Of a stretch of 13,886 bases of DNA, positions 6,110 through 13,826 are shown in pieces. Under the pieces are notes generated by a model that did no database searches, was not told where the DNA came from, and was given only the letters and a program-made list of their open reading frames with translations. Made by a program: the position numbers and the translations under genes. Origin of the DNA: Lachnospiraceae bacterium (GTDB lineage: Bacteria > Bacillota > Clostridia > Lachnospirales > Lachnospiraceae); the NCBI GenBank assembly GCA_030825115.1, contig JAPJQL010000018.1:1-13886 (forward strand), read 5' to 3'. Each line of letters starts with the position of its first letter. Positions within the stretch are counted from its first letter, which is position 1.

Positions 6110-6802
6110 ATGAACCAGGCAAATCAGGCAATACTGGATCAGGTAAAAGGCGGATTGATCGTATCCTGCCAGGCACTTAAGGAAGAGCCGCTGTACAGTT
6201 CCTATATCATGTCCCGCATGGCTTATGCGGCAATGTTGGGAGGCGCAGTCGGGATTCGTGCCAATACGGTGGTGGACATCACCGAGATCAAAAAGACGGT
6301 GGACCTTCCGGTGATTGGTATCATCAAGGAAGTATATGGAGACTGCAATGTGTACATCACCCCGACGATGAAGGAGATCGATGCTTTGGTGGAGTGCGGC
6401 GTGTCGATCATCGCAACAGATGCGACCAATCGTCCCCGCCCGGATGGGAAGACCCTGGATGAATTTTTCGAGGAAGTCCGCGCGAAGTATCCGGATCAGC
6501 TTTTTATGGCAGACTGTTCCTGCTATGAGGAGGGGATGCATGCGGCCCAGATTGGATTCGATCTGATTGGAACTACGATGAATGGTTATACGGAATATAC
6601 AAAAGGGGTGGAGCTTCCCAACATCGACCTGATGGGACGGCTGGCCCGCGAGTGTGGAAAGCCGGTGATCGCTGAGGGCGGTATCTGGCTGCCGGATCAG
6701 CTGAAAGCGGCATTGGATGCAGGCGTATGGGCCGCGGTGATCGGCGGGGCTATTACCCGTCCGATGGAGATTACCAAACGGTTTGTTGCGGCAATCGAAT
6801 AA
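6110..6802 (+). CDS. nanE: N-acetylmannosamine-6-phosphate 2-epimerase
   Basis: The 230-residue TIM-barrel enzyme converts ManNAc-6-phosphate to GlcNAc-6-phosphate in sialic acid breakdown. The NanE signatures are all present: GGLIVSCQA near the N-terminus, GIRANT, GIIK with Lys73 matching the catalytic lysine, ATDATNRPRPDG (103-113 region), AEGGI with Glu189 as the second catalytic residue, and a final phosphate-binding GGAITRP. The length is normal for the family. AGGAGG (6099-6104) lies 5 nt before the ATG. The next gene, a ROK kinase supplying its substrate, begins 32 nt downstream on the same transcript. Confidence 0.95.
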   Translation: MNQANQAILDQVKGGLIVSCQALKEEPLYSSYIMSRMAYAAMLGGAVGIRANTVVDITEIKKTVDLPVIGIIKEVYGDCNVYITPTMKEIDALVECGVSIIATDATNRPRPDGKTLDEFFEEVRAKYPDQLFMADCSCYEEGMHAAQIGFDLIGTTMNGYTEYTKGVELPNIDLMGRLARECGKPVIAEGGIWLPDQLKAALDAGVWAAVIGGAITRPMEITKRFVAAIE

Positions 6803-6834
6803 AGTCCGCAGGGGATACAGACAGGAGACTGGAT

Positions 6835-7713
6835 ATGAAAAAGATAGTAGCACTGGATATCGGAGGGACATCCATCAAATCCGGGCTGTGGGACGGGACA
6901 GAGCTTACGGATGTCCGGGAGCAGGACACCAATGCAAAGAACGGTGGAGCTTATGTGATGGAGCGGGCAAAGGAAATCCTTTGCAGCTATCACGGATTTG
7001 ATGCGATCGGCATCAGCACTGCGGGACAGGTAGACCCTGAACGGGGCTGTATCCGTTATGCCAATGAAAATATCCCGGGATATACAGGGATGCAGATCCG
7101 GGATATTCTGCAGGAGAAATTTGCAGTTCCCGTTGCTGTTGAGAATGATGTGAATGCGGCTGCGACAGGGGAAGCACAGTTTGGGGCAGGTAAGGCTTAT
7201 GATGACTTTTTGTGCATTACCTATGGAACCGGAGTGGGCGGAGCTATCGTGTTGGATAAAAAAGTATATTCCGGAAGTATGTTTTCAGCGGGGGAATTTG
7301 GCGGAATCCTGATTCATCCCGAAGCACGCGTGGAGGGACAGCCGTTTTCCGGCTGTTATGAAAAATATGCTTCGACGACTGCCCTGGTACGGATGGCGCA
7401 GGAATACAGCGAAAGCCTGGATAATGGGCGGAAGATATTTGCAAGGCTGGAGGAACCGGCGGTCAGGCTGATCGTGGATTCCTGGATCGACGAGATCGTA
7501 TATGGGCTGATATCCGTGATTCATATCTTCAACCCGTCCTGTATCGTACTGGGAGGAGGCGTGATGGCGCAGCCTTATATTATTGAACAGGTACGTGTGA
7601 AAACCTGCCTGGAGATTATGGACAGTTTTCGTAACGTGGAGCTGAAGGCAGCTGAGCTGGGGAACCGGGCTGGGCTGTTGGGGGCAGTATATCTGGCAGG
7701 CAGACTGATTTAA
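6835..7713 (+). CDS. nanK: ROK-family kinase, probable N-acetylmannosamine kinase
   Basis: This 292-residue cytoplasmic ROK kinase probably phosphorylates N-acetylmannosamine with ATP. It shows the phosphate-1 loop DIGGTSIK (8-15), the catalytic segment VENDVNAA with Asp105, the glycine-rich GTGVGGAIV, and Glu154-Phe-Gly-Gly in place of the usual sugar-contacting GELGH. The ROK zinc module (His, CxCG, GC) is degenerate: His161 and the Gly173-Cys174-Tyr-Glu part remain, but the CxCG cysteines are missing. A structural zinc is therefore unlikely. The NanK name rests mainly on its place 32 nt after nanE; the fold alone would also allow glucokinase or another hexosamine kinase. AGGAG (6823-6827) lies 7 nt before the ATG, and a strong terminator follows. 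Confidence 0.85.
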   Translation: MKKIVALDIGGTSIKSGLWDGTELTDVREQDTNAKNGGAYVMERAKEILCSYHGFDAIGISTAGQVDPERGCIRYANENIPGYTGMQIRDILQEKFAVPVAVENDVNAAATGEAQFGAGKAYDDFLCITYGTGVGGAIVLDKKVYSGSMFSAGEFGGILIHPEARVEGQPFSGCYEKYASTTALVRMAQEYSESLDNGRKIFARLEEPAVRLIVDSWIDEIVYGLISVIHIFNPSCIVLGGGVMAQPYIIEQVRVKTCLEIMDSFRNVELKAAELGNRAGLLGAVYLAGRLI

Positions 7714-7735
7714 AATAAAAAAAATTTTCAAAACA

Positions 7736-7780
7736 GGCAATCCAATGGCTTCGAGACCGTGTCATTGGATTGTCTATTTT
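7736..7780 (+). terminator. intrinsic terminator after nanE-nanK
   Basis: A 14-bp stem with two G-U pairs (7736-7749 with 7761-7774) encloses an 11-nt loop and is followed by TATTTTATT. It lies 23 nt after the nanK stop codon and separates the enzyme transcript from the transporter operon. Confidence 0.88.
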
Positions 7781-7906
7781 ATTGTGAAAGAATATCGCTT
7801 TATTGAGGTGAAGTGTGCAAAATGCCTGTCTATATCAGGGATGCCGGAATTGACAGCGTGGAAAACGACAAGAAAATGATAAGAAAAAAATTTTTTTTAT
7901 TTAATA
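7781..7906. other. intergenic stretch between nanK terminator and transporter promoter
   Basis: No gene is seen here. The last 40 bases hold long A and T tracts that could serve as an UP element for the promoter at 7907-7935. No clear catabolite-repression (cre) site was found by eye. Confidence 0.5.
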
Positions 7907-7935
7907 TTGACAAGAGATAATTTTCATAATATAAT
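7907..7935 (+). promoter_or_regulatory. consensus sigma-A promoter of the transporter operon
   Basis: Perfect TTGACA (7907-7912) and perfect TATAAT (7930-7935) are separated by 17 nt. This is the strongest promoter in the window and fits high expression of a binding-protein gene. Transcription would start near 7942, giving a leader of about 125 nt. Confidence 0.88.
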
Positions 7936-8006
7936 CAACTCATAAGCAACAAGGACGTGCAGAATTCAACATAGCGATGCTGATATTCTCCATGTCTTTT
8001 TTTACC

Positions 8007-8045
8007 GGCGCGAAGTCAGAACGTGTGGATCTTCGTGCCCCACAC
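8007..8045 (+). promoter_or_regulatory. two mutually exclusive stems before the lipoprotein gene RBS
   Basis: GGCGCGAAG (8007-8015) pairs with CTTCGTGCC (8031-8039) through nine pairs, one of them G-U. Its loop contains GTGTGG (8023-8028), which is complementary to CCACAC (8040-8045) directly after the stem. Both stems at full length are sterically unlikely because no linker separates 8039 from 8040. The second stem ends 5 nt before the AAGGAGG Shine-Dalgarno (8051-8057), so switching could affect translation. Confidence 0.45.
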
Positions 8046-8066
8046 TAAAAAAGGAGGAAACAAGTA

Positions 8067-9785
8067 ATGAAAAAAAGGTTGGTATCTTTGGGTCTGGCTG
8101 CTATGCTGGCGGTTACGACCCTGGCAGGCTGCGGAAGCGGCAACACCGGCGGAGCGGGAAGCGCAGAGATTGCGGCGCCGACTACGGCAGCAGGCGGCAG
8201 TGAGGCACCGGCGGCAACGGAGGCTCCTGCAGCAGATGGGGCTGACAGCAATGTGCTGTACTCCAACGGAGGTCCGGAGGAGTTCTTCGAGACACCGTGG
8301 CTGAATCCGGGCAGCTTTTTCTACAACAAAGTACTGTTTGACCACCTGATCGTGGCGGACAATTCCCTGGCTCCGAAGGAAGGGCAGCTGGCTGAAAGCT
8401 ATGAGCTGTCAGAAGACGGCAAGACTCTTACCTTTACCATGAGAGACGGAATCAAATGGCATGACGGCGAAGCGATCACGCCTGAGGATATCAAGTGGAG
8501 CATCGAGTACGCTCTGAAGACGACCGTACTGAACTCTGTATTTGTGGCAACCTTCAATGCAATTGAGGGTGCGGATGCTTATCTGGCAGGAACTGCGGAT
8601 GAGATCAGCGGAATCGCGATTGACGGCAACAAGGTGATCCTGACCTTTGCAAAGATTGCTCCGGACGCACTGCTTACTTTTACCCAGTTTGCACCGCTTC
8701 CGAAAAAGCATCTGGAAAATGTGGATCCTGTGACCCTGCAGCAGGCGGCGTTCTGGCAGAGCCCGGTAGGCTCCGGTCCATTTAAGGTAAAAGAAGTTCA
8801 AATGAACAACTATACCATCCTGGAAGGATTTGACGGATATTGGAACGGAACTCCGTCCTTTACGATCCATCTGAACCCGAGTGCAGGCGACAGCGACAAG
8901 AACCTGGTAACCAATGCAAAGGCAGGCAAGCTGGACTATGCATATACCAAGAACATTGCTGACGTTAAGGCTCTGGAAGGAACCCCTGGCATCACGATCG
9001 ATACGATCGACGTAAGATATACCCGTCTGTTCTACTTAAACAAATTCCCGAAGGCAGACGGCAAACCGGCTCCGCTGGCAGATGTAAGGGTACGTCAGGC
9101 GATTGCCTATGCCCTGGATATGGATTCTATCCTGGAAGGTGTCTTTGACGGCGCAGCGCTTCCGGCAAACAGCCTTACTCCTGACGGAGCTGACAAGGTA
9201 GATGGCCTGAACAACTATACTTATGATGTAGAGAAGGCAAAATCCCTGCTGGCAGAGGCTAACTGGGATCCGAACACAGAACTGGATGTGGTATATTACT
9301 ACACCGACCAGCTGACCCAGGATTTGATGGCTATCATCCAGCAGTACCTGGCAGAAGTTGGAATCAAGATCAACCCGAGACTGGTAGAAGGCGACCTGGC
9401 TACGATCCTGTGGAAAGCGCCGGAAGATCCGGTGAACGGTCCGAGTGCAGTTGACTGGGATATCTGCTATGCGGCAAATGCGGCATTGTCCCTGCATGAG
9501 TACTATGACAGATACCAGACCGGTCAGGCGATCAACTCTCATACCCCGTCCGATCCGAAGCTGGATGAGCTGATTGCAGCTACCAACGCTTCTATCGACG
9601 CAGAGGTACAGAGAAAAGCATTCTTTGAGTTACAGAAATATGAAAATGAAACCCTGTTCAATTTACCATTGTACTATCAGCCGATTTTCCTGATCCAGAG
9701 CGACAAGATCGTGAAGGGCGCTGATTCTCTTGGAAATCCGCAGTTCAACTATGACTGGAATATCCAGAACTGGGAACTGAAGTAA
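8067..9785 (+). CDS. ABC transporter substrate-binding lipoprotein (SBP family 5), probably sialic acid related
   Basis: The 572-residue lipoprotein has a signal sequence with the lipobox LAGC, so Cys22 should be lipidated and the protein anchored outside the membrane. A low-complexity Gly/Ala/Thr/Glu/Pro linker (about 23-60) precedes the domain. The family-5 signature is in LAESYELSEDGKTLTF followed by IKWHDGEAITPEDI, as in DppA/OppA-type proteins. Family 5 includes peptide, nickel, opine and some sugar or sialic acid binders such as Haemophilus ducreyi SatA. The nan genes just upstream suggest sialic acid or a small sialoside as the ligand. A peptide ligand is not excluded. The ATG has AAGGAGG 9 nt upstream and is the first gene of a five-gene operon. 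Confidence 0.88.
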   Translation: MKKRLVSLGLAAMLAVTTLAGCGSGNTGGAGSAEIAAPTTAAGGSEAPAATEAPAADGADSNVLYSNGGPEEFFETPWLNPGSFFYNKVLFDHLIVADNSLAPKEGQLAESYELSEDGKTLTFTMRDGIKWHDGEAITPEDIKWSIEYALKTTVLNSVFVATFNAIEGADAYLAGTADEISGIAIDGNKVILTFAKIAPDALLTFTQFAPLPKKHLENVDPVTLQQAAFWQSPVGSGPFKVKEVQMNNYTILEGFDGYWNGTPSFTIHLNPSAGDSDKNLVTNAKAGKLDYAYTKNIADVKALEGTPGITIDTIDVRYTRLFYLNKFPKADGKPAPLADVRVRQAIAYALDMDSILEGVFDGAALPANSLTPDGADKVDGLNNYTYDVEKAKSLLAEANWDPNTELDVVYYYTDQLTQDLMAIIQQYLAEVGIKINPRLVEGDLATILWKAPEDPVNGPSAVDWDICYAANAALSLHEYYDRYQTGQAINSHTPSDPKLDELIAATNASIDAEVQRKAFFELQKYENETLFNLPLYYQPIFLIQSDKIVKGADSLGNPQFNYDWNIQNWELK

Positions 9786-9815
9786 CATCAGAGATTTACA
9801 ACGACAGGTGAGACC

Positions 9816-9846
9816 GGAGGCTGCTACAGACAATGTAGCAGCCTCC
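9816..9846 (+). promoter_or_regulatory. intercistronic hairpin between binding protein and permease genes
   Basis: GGAGGCTGCTACA (9816-9828) pairs perfectly with TGTAGCAGCCTCC (9834-9846) around a 5-nt loop. No T-run follows, so it is not an intrinsic terminator. Such hairpins often protect the upstream message from 3' decay and give more binding protein than permease. Its 3' arm CCTCC (9842-9846) can instead pair with GGAGG (9855-9859) of the permease Shine-Dalgarno. Confidence 0.75.
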
Positions 9847-9852
9847 ACTGAT

Positions 9853-9871
9853 AAGGAGGTAGGTAAACGTG
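9853..9871 (+). promoter_or_regulatory. Shine-Dalgarno and GTG start of the first permease gene
   Basis: AAGGAGGT (9853-9860) lies 8 nt before the GTG at 9869. The site is strong, but a CCTCC 7-11 nt upstream of it can base-pair with it, with the G at 9841 adding a G-U pair. Confidence 0.7.
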
Positions 9872-10831
9872 TTAAAGTATACCTTGAAAAAGCTGCTGGG
9901 CATGATTCCCATGCTGCTGATTATTACATTTCTGATTTACTGGCTGCTCGACCTTACACCAGGGGATGCCGTATCCCATCTGATGGACCCGGAAGCGCTT
10001 GCAAGGCTTTCTGCGGAACAGGTTGCAGCCCTGAGGGCATCCTATGGACTGGATGACCCGTTTATCATGCGGTATTTTAAATGGCTGTGGCAGATTCTTC
10101 ACGGTAACTTTGGCTACAGTTCTTCCAGCGGCGTGGCTGTCTCCAAGATCATGGCAGACCTGCTCCCGGCAACTCTGGAACTGTCCGGCGCGGCTCTGAT
10201 CATCTCCACGATCCTGGGAAGTGTCCTGGGCGTGATCGGCGCGATCCGCAAAGGAACCATCGGCGACAACGTCCTGACCGTAGCAGGTATGGTAGGCGTA
10301 TCCATTCCGCAGTTTTTCTTTGGCGTGTGTGCGATCCTGATCTTCTCCCTGACGCTTGGGTGGCTGCCGGTAGGCGGGCGTACCGACCCGACGGTGGTGA
10401 ATTTTGTGGGCAGGATCAAATATCTCATCCTGCCGGCGCTGGTGCTGGGGATATCCCAGACCGCAGGCGTTATGCGTTATGCCAGAACTTCCATGCTGGA
10501 TACGATGAACAAGGAGTACATAAGGACGGCCCGGAGCAAGGGTATCCCGGAGTGGCGGGTGAACCTGGTGCATGGCTTCCGTGTGTCCCTGACTCCGGTC
10601 ATCGTCCTCGTAGGCTTCCGTCTGCCGACTCTGATCGCAGGCTCCGTCGTCATCGAGTCCGTATTCCAGTGGCCGGGCATCGGCAATGCATTCAATACGG
10701 CGGTAAGGTCGCAGAATTATAACCTGGTTATGATGATTGCACTGCTGTTTGTGTTTATGGTCCTGGCGGCCAGTACGATTGTGGATATCCTGACCGCAAT
10801 CCTGGATCCGCGTGTAAAATTAGACAGTTAA
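9869..10831 (+). CDS. ABC transporter permease, DppB/OppB type
   Basis: This 320-residue integral membrane protein has the DppB layout. An N-terminal membrane helix (about 8-28) is followed by an extracytoplasmic stretch containing GLDDPFIMRYFKWL, then five more hydrophobic segments. The EAA loop that contacts the ATPase is at about 216-238 (EYIRTARSKGIPEWRVN). A typical VFQWPGIGNAF segment follows. It should pair with the next gene product to form the channel for the substrate delivered by the lipoprotein. The start is GTG. The stop codon overlaps the Shine-Dalgarno of the next gene. Confidence 0.92.
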   Translation: MLKYTLKKLLGMIPMLLIITFLIYWLLDLTPGDAVSHLMDPEALARLSAEQVAALRASYGLDDPFIMRYFKWLWQILHGNFGYSSSSGVAVSKIMADLLPATLELSGAALIISTILGSVLGVIGAIRKGTIGDNVLTVAGMVGVSIPQFFFGVCAILIFSLTLGWLPVGGRTDPTVVNFVGRIKYLILPALVLGISQTAGVMRYARTSMLDTMNKEYIRTARSKGIPEWRVNLVHGFRVSLTPVIVLVGFRLPTLIAGSVVIESVFQWPGIGNAFNTAVRSQNYNLVMMIALLFVFMVLAASTIVDILTAILDPRVKLDS

Positions 10832-10843
10832 GGAGGTGTACGT

Positions 10844-11773
10844 ATGATTGCTTTATCCAGAAAAGAACGCTTCAACCAGAAGCTTGATAAGATTAGAGAG
10901 GCGGAAGAATCCGGCGCCTTAAAACAGAAAAAAAGCGGCAACCGTGCACTTCGGAAGCTGTTGAACAACCGGCTGGCAGTGATTGGCGGCGTGATATTTT
11001 TGATCATCCTGCTGGCATGTATCTTCGCTCCGCTTTTGACAAGTTATTCGCCAAAGGCGGTCGATATGAAATCAATCTTAAAACCGCCGTCATCTGCACA
11101 CTTGCTGGGGACGGACAAGATTGGGCGTGATATTTTTGCCAGAGTCCTTTATGGCGGAAGGCTTTCTATTGCAATCGGCTTCGGAAGCGCGTTGGGCTGT
11201 GCTGCGATTGGCGTTTTGATCGGATGCTACAGCGCTTACCGCGGAGGCTGGTTTGATGCGCTGATGGTACGTATTTCCGAGATTTTCATGTCCTTCCCGC
11301 AGCTGATCCTTGTATTGATGCTGGTAGCCATCATGGGACAGAGCGCGAAGAATATCGTGATCATCTTCATCATCTGCGGCTGGGGTTCCTGCTTCCGTAT
11401 GGCGCGTTCCCAGGTGCTCTCCATCCGCGAGGAGGAATATGTACAGTCGTTGAAGGTATTTGGGCTGAATCCATTTTTGATCTGTTATAAACACATCCTT
11501 CCCAATGCGTTGGGTCCGATCGTGGTAAATGTCACGCTGAGTACGGCGATGTTTATCCTGGAAGAGGCGGCTTTGAGCTTCCTTGGCCTTGGCGTACCGC
11601 TTGATGTGCCGACCTGGGGCAACATCCTGAATTCGGCACAGGATATGTACACCCTGCAGAACAACTGGTGGATGTGGCTTCCGGTAGGTATCGTAGTTTC
11701 TTTATTTGTAATGAGCATCAACTTCGTGGGCGATGGTATCCGTGATACCACTGACCCGACACAGCAGGGCTAG
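10844..11773 (+). CDS. ABC transporter permease, DppC/OppC type
   Basis: The 309-residue partner permease begins with a charged cytoplasmic segment of about 45 residues, then a first membrane helix (about 46-66). The DppC-type extracytoplasmic motif HLLGTDKIGRDIFARVLYG follows, with further membrane segments. The EAA loop is at about 198-222 (EEYVQSLKVFGLNPF). The C-terminal GVPLDVPTWGNILN is typical of this subfamily. It begins 12 bp after the first permease, with AAGGAGGT (10830-10837) running across that gene's stop codon, which indicates translational coupling. Confidence 0.92.
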   Translation: MIALSRKERFNQKLDKIREAEESGALKQKKSGNRALRKLLNNRLAVIGGVIFLIILLACIFAPLLTSYSPKAVDMKSILKPPSSAHLLGTDKIGRDIFARVLYGGRLSIAIGFGSALGCAAIGVLIGCYSAYRGGWFDALMVRISEIFMSFPQLILVLMLVAIMGQSAKNIVIIFIICGWGSCFRMARSQVLSIREEEYVQSLKVFGLNPFLICYKHILPNALGPIVVNVTLSTAMFILEEAALSFLGLGVPLDVPTWGNILNSAQDMYTLQNNWWMWLPVGIVVSLFVMSINFVGDGIRDTTDPTQQG

Positions 11774-11785
11774 GAGGGTGAGAAT

Positions 11786-12805
11786 ATGAGTGAAAATAAT
11801 ACCGTGATTTCCGTAAGGAATCTGAAGACATATTTCTACACCAACCAGCGGTGTAATAAGGCAATTAACGGGATTTCCATGGACATTAAGAGTGGAAAGA
11901 CCCTGTGCGTGGTAGGCGAGTCGGGCTGCGGCAAGAGTGTGACGGCTTCTTCCATCATGCAGCTTCTGCCGAAGCTTTCCAGGATTGAAGAGGGGGAGAT
12001 CATCTACCACAGCGAGGACAGAGGGGATATCCACATTGAAAAGCTGGAGAGAAACGGGAAAGAGATGAGGAGCCTGCGCGGCAAGGACATCGCGATGATA
12101 TTCCAGGACCCGATGACGGCTTTGAATCCGGTCTATACGATCGGGTGGCAGATTAGTGAGATGATCCGTTCCCATGAAAAGATTTCGAAAAAAGATGCGC
12201 GTGCGGTTGCGCTGGAGCTGCTGAAGGATATGGGGATTCCATTTCCGGAGAAGCGGATCGACGAGTATCCGCACCAGTTTTCCGGCGGTATGCGCCAGCG
12301 TGTGATGATTGCCATGGCGATGAGCTGCAATCCCAAAGTGCTGATTGCCGATGAACCGACGACGGCGCTGGATGTTACGATCCAGGCGCAGATTTTTGAA
12401 CTGATGGATCACCTGAAAAAGAATTATAACACGGCAATCATGCTGATCACCCATGACATGGGCGTGGTATGTGAGCTGGCGGATGATGTGGCAGTTATGT
12501 ACATGGGCAATATCATTGAGAGCGGTACGGCAGAAGAGGTGCTTGACCATCCGTCCCATCCGTATACGAAGGCGCTCCTGAAATCCATTCCGATTCTGGG
12601 CAAGGGAGCAGATCAGGACATCAATCCGATCAAAGGATCTACACCGGATCCATTTAACCGTCCGACCGGCTGCCAGTTTGCACCGCGCTGCGACTATGCA
12701 TGCCCGGAATGCGATAAATGTATGCCGGAGGAAGTACAGCTTGGCGGTACCCACATGGTGCGCTGCGCCAGATATCAGGAGGTGATGAGTGATGGCAGAA
12801 ACTAA
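11786..12805 (+). CDS. ABC transporter ATPase, DppD/OppD type, with cysteine-rich tail
   Basis: This 339-residue ATPase of the oligopeptide subfamily powers the transporter at the inner membrane face. Walker A is GESGCGKS (44-51), the Q-loop glutamine is Gln107, the signature is SGGMRQ (166-171), Walker B ends in Asp189-Glu190, and the H-loop histidine is His213. The C-terminal extension has Cys296, Cys302, Cys309 and Cys327 in the spacing of family members that carry an iron-sulfur cluster, plus Cys306 and Cys312. AGGAGG (11772-11777) overlaps the preceding stop codon, and the ATG is 8 nt further on. The end overlaps the next ATPase gene by 14 nt. Confidence 0.93.
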   Translation: MSENNTVISVRNLKTYFYTNQRCNKAINGISMDIKSGKTLCVVGESGCGKSVTASSIMQLLPKLSRIEEGEIIYHSEDRGDIHIEKLERNGKEMRSLRGKDIAMIFQDPMTALNPVYTIGWQISEMIRSHEKISKKDARAVALELLKDMGIPFPEKRIDEYPHQFSGGMRQRVMIAMAMSCNPKVLIADEPTTALDVTIQAQIFELMDHLKKNYNTAIMLITHDMGVVCELADDVAVMYMGNIIESGTAEEVLDHPSHPYTKALLKSIPILGKGADQDINPIKGSTPDPFNRPTGCQFAPRCDYACPECDKCMPEEVQLGGTHMVRCARYQEVMSDGRN

Positions 12806-13826
12806 GACTCCGTTACTGACGATCAAAGGTCTGAAGACATATTTTCCAATTAAGGGAGGTTTTTTTGGAAAGACCCAGAAATATGTGCAGGCGGTAAATG
12901 ATATCAACCTGACGATCTACAAAGGGGAGACCCTGGGGCTGGTAGGCGAGTCCGGCTGCGGAAAGACGACGCTGGGCAAGACGATCCTGCAGCTCTATAA
13001 GCCGACGGAAGGCGAGATGATCTATGAGTTTGAGGATGGACCGAAGAACCTTGCCACGCTGTCAAAAGAAGAGATGGACCGGGCCAGACAGAAGATCCAG
13101 ATCGTCTTCCAGGATCCGCAGTCTTCGCTGAATCCGTCCTTTACAATCTACCAGTCCCTTTCCGACCCGCTGAAAAAATTTGGGGTGAAGACGAAAGAGG
13201 AGAGGCGCAAGATCATCGGGGATCTGCTGGAAGCGGTAAACATGAGACGGGAATATATGGACCGCTATCCCCATGAGTTTTCCGGCGGTCAGAGACAGCG
13301 TATCGGCATCGCCCGGGCGCTGTGCATCAACCCGGAACTGGTGATCTGCGACGAGGCGGTCAGCGCTCTGGACGTATCGATCCAGGCGCAGGTATTAAAC
13401 CTGTTAAAAGAGCTGAAAGAAAAGCACAACCTGACTTATATCTTCATCACCCATGACCTGAGCGTGGTGGAGTATATCAGCGACAGGATTGCCGTGATGT
13501 ATCTGGGGCGGATCGTTGAACTGGCCTCAGCCGAGGAACTGTACCGCAATACGGTGCACCCCTATACCCAGGCCCTGCTGTCAGCAATCCCGGTGGCAGA
13601 TATCCATCATAAAAAGCAGAGAATCCTTCTCGAAGGCGATGTGCCATCCCCGGTAAACCCGCCAAGCGGCTGTCATTTCCACGGAAGATGCAAACAATGC
13701 CAGGAGATATGCAAAACAGAAAAACCAGAACTGAAGTGCTACATGATCAACGGCAAAGAACACTACGTAGCCTGCCACTTTGCGGAAGCAAACATCCACG
13801 CAGGCCATGAGCAGTGCGAAAAGTGA
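12792..13826 (+). CDS. ABC transporter ATPase, DppF/OppF type, with cysteine-rich tail
   Basis: The 344-residue second ATPase forms a heterodimer with the previous product. Walker A is GESGCGKT (52-59), the Q-loop glutamine is Gln97, the signature SGGQR is at 154-158, Walker B ends in Asp177-Glu178, and the H-loop histidine is His201. The tail keeps Cys294, Cys300, Cys307 and Cys328 in the family spacing, with Cys303, Cys316 and Cys342 in addition. ATG 12792 is preferred over GTG 12789 because AGGAGGTG (12777-12784) then has a 7-nt spacer. The gene starts 14 nt inside the previous one, so translation is probably coupled. It is the last transporter gene. Confidence 0.92.
   Translation: MAETKTPLLTIKGLKTYFPIKGGFFGKTQKYVQAVNDINLTIYKGETLGLVGESGCGKTTLGKTILQLYKPTEGEMIYEFEDGPKNLATLSKEEMDRARQKIQIVFQDPQSSLNPSFTIYQSLSDPLKKFGVKTKEERRKIIGDLLEAVNMRREYMDRYPHEFSGGQRQRIGIARALCINPELVICDEAVSALDVSIQAQVLNLLKELKEKHNLTYIFITHDLSVVEYISDRIAVMYLGRIVELASAEELYRNTVHPYTQALLSAIPVADIHHKKQRILLEGDVPSPVNPPSGCHFHGRCKQCQEICKTEKPELKCYMINGKEHYVACHFAEANIHAGHEQCEK

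Noticed and set aside
2515..7733. Shared 18-base AT tract (ATAAAAAAAATTTTCAAA) after the MutS2-like gene (2515-2532) and after nanK (7715-7732)
   Set aside because: The sequence is low in complexity, and the flanks do not match beyond A/T-rich bases. Chance similarity is sufficient.
8007..8045. Classical H-type pseudoknot in the transporter leader
   Set aside because: With a 9-bp first stem and no nucleotides between 8039 and 8040, the third loop could not span the first helix. Alternative stems are more likely.
5943..8066. Catabolite-repression (cre) sites in the nan and transporter promoter regions
   Set aside because: No sequence close to the cre consensus with its central CG was found by eye. 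TGGAAAACGACAAG near 7859 has the wrong spacing.
9816..9846. Intrinsic terminator after the binding-protein gene
   Set aside because: The perfect stem is followed by ACTGATAAGG with no T-run, and the operon clearly continues.
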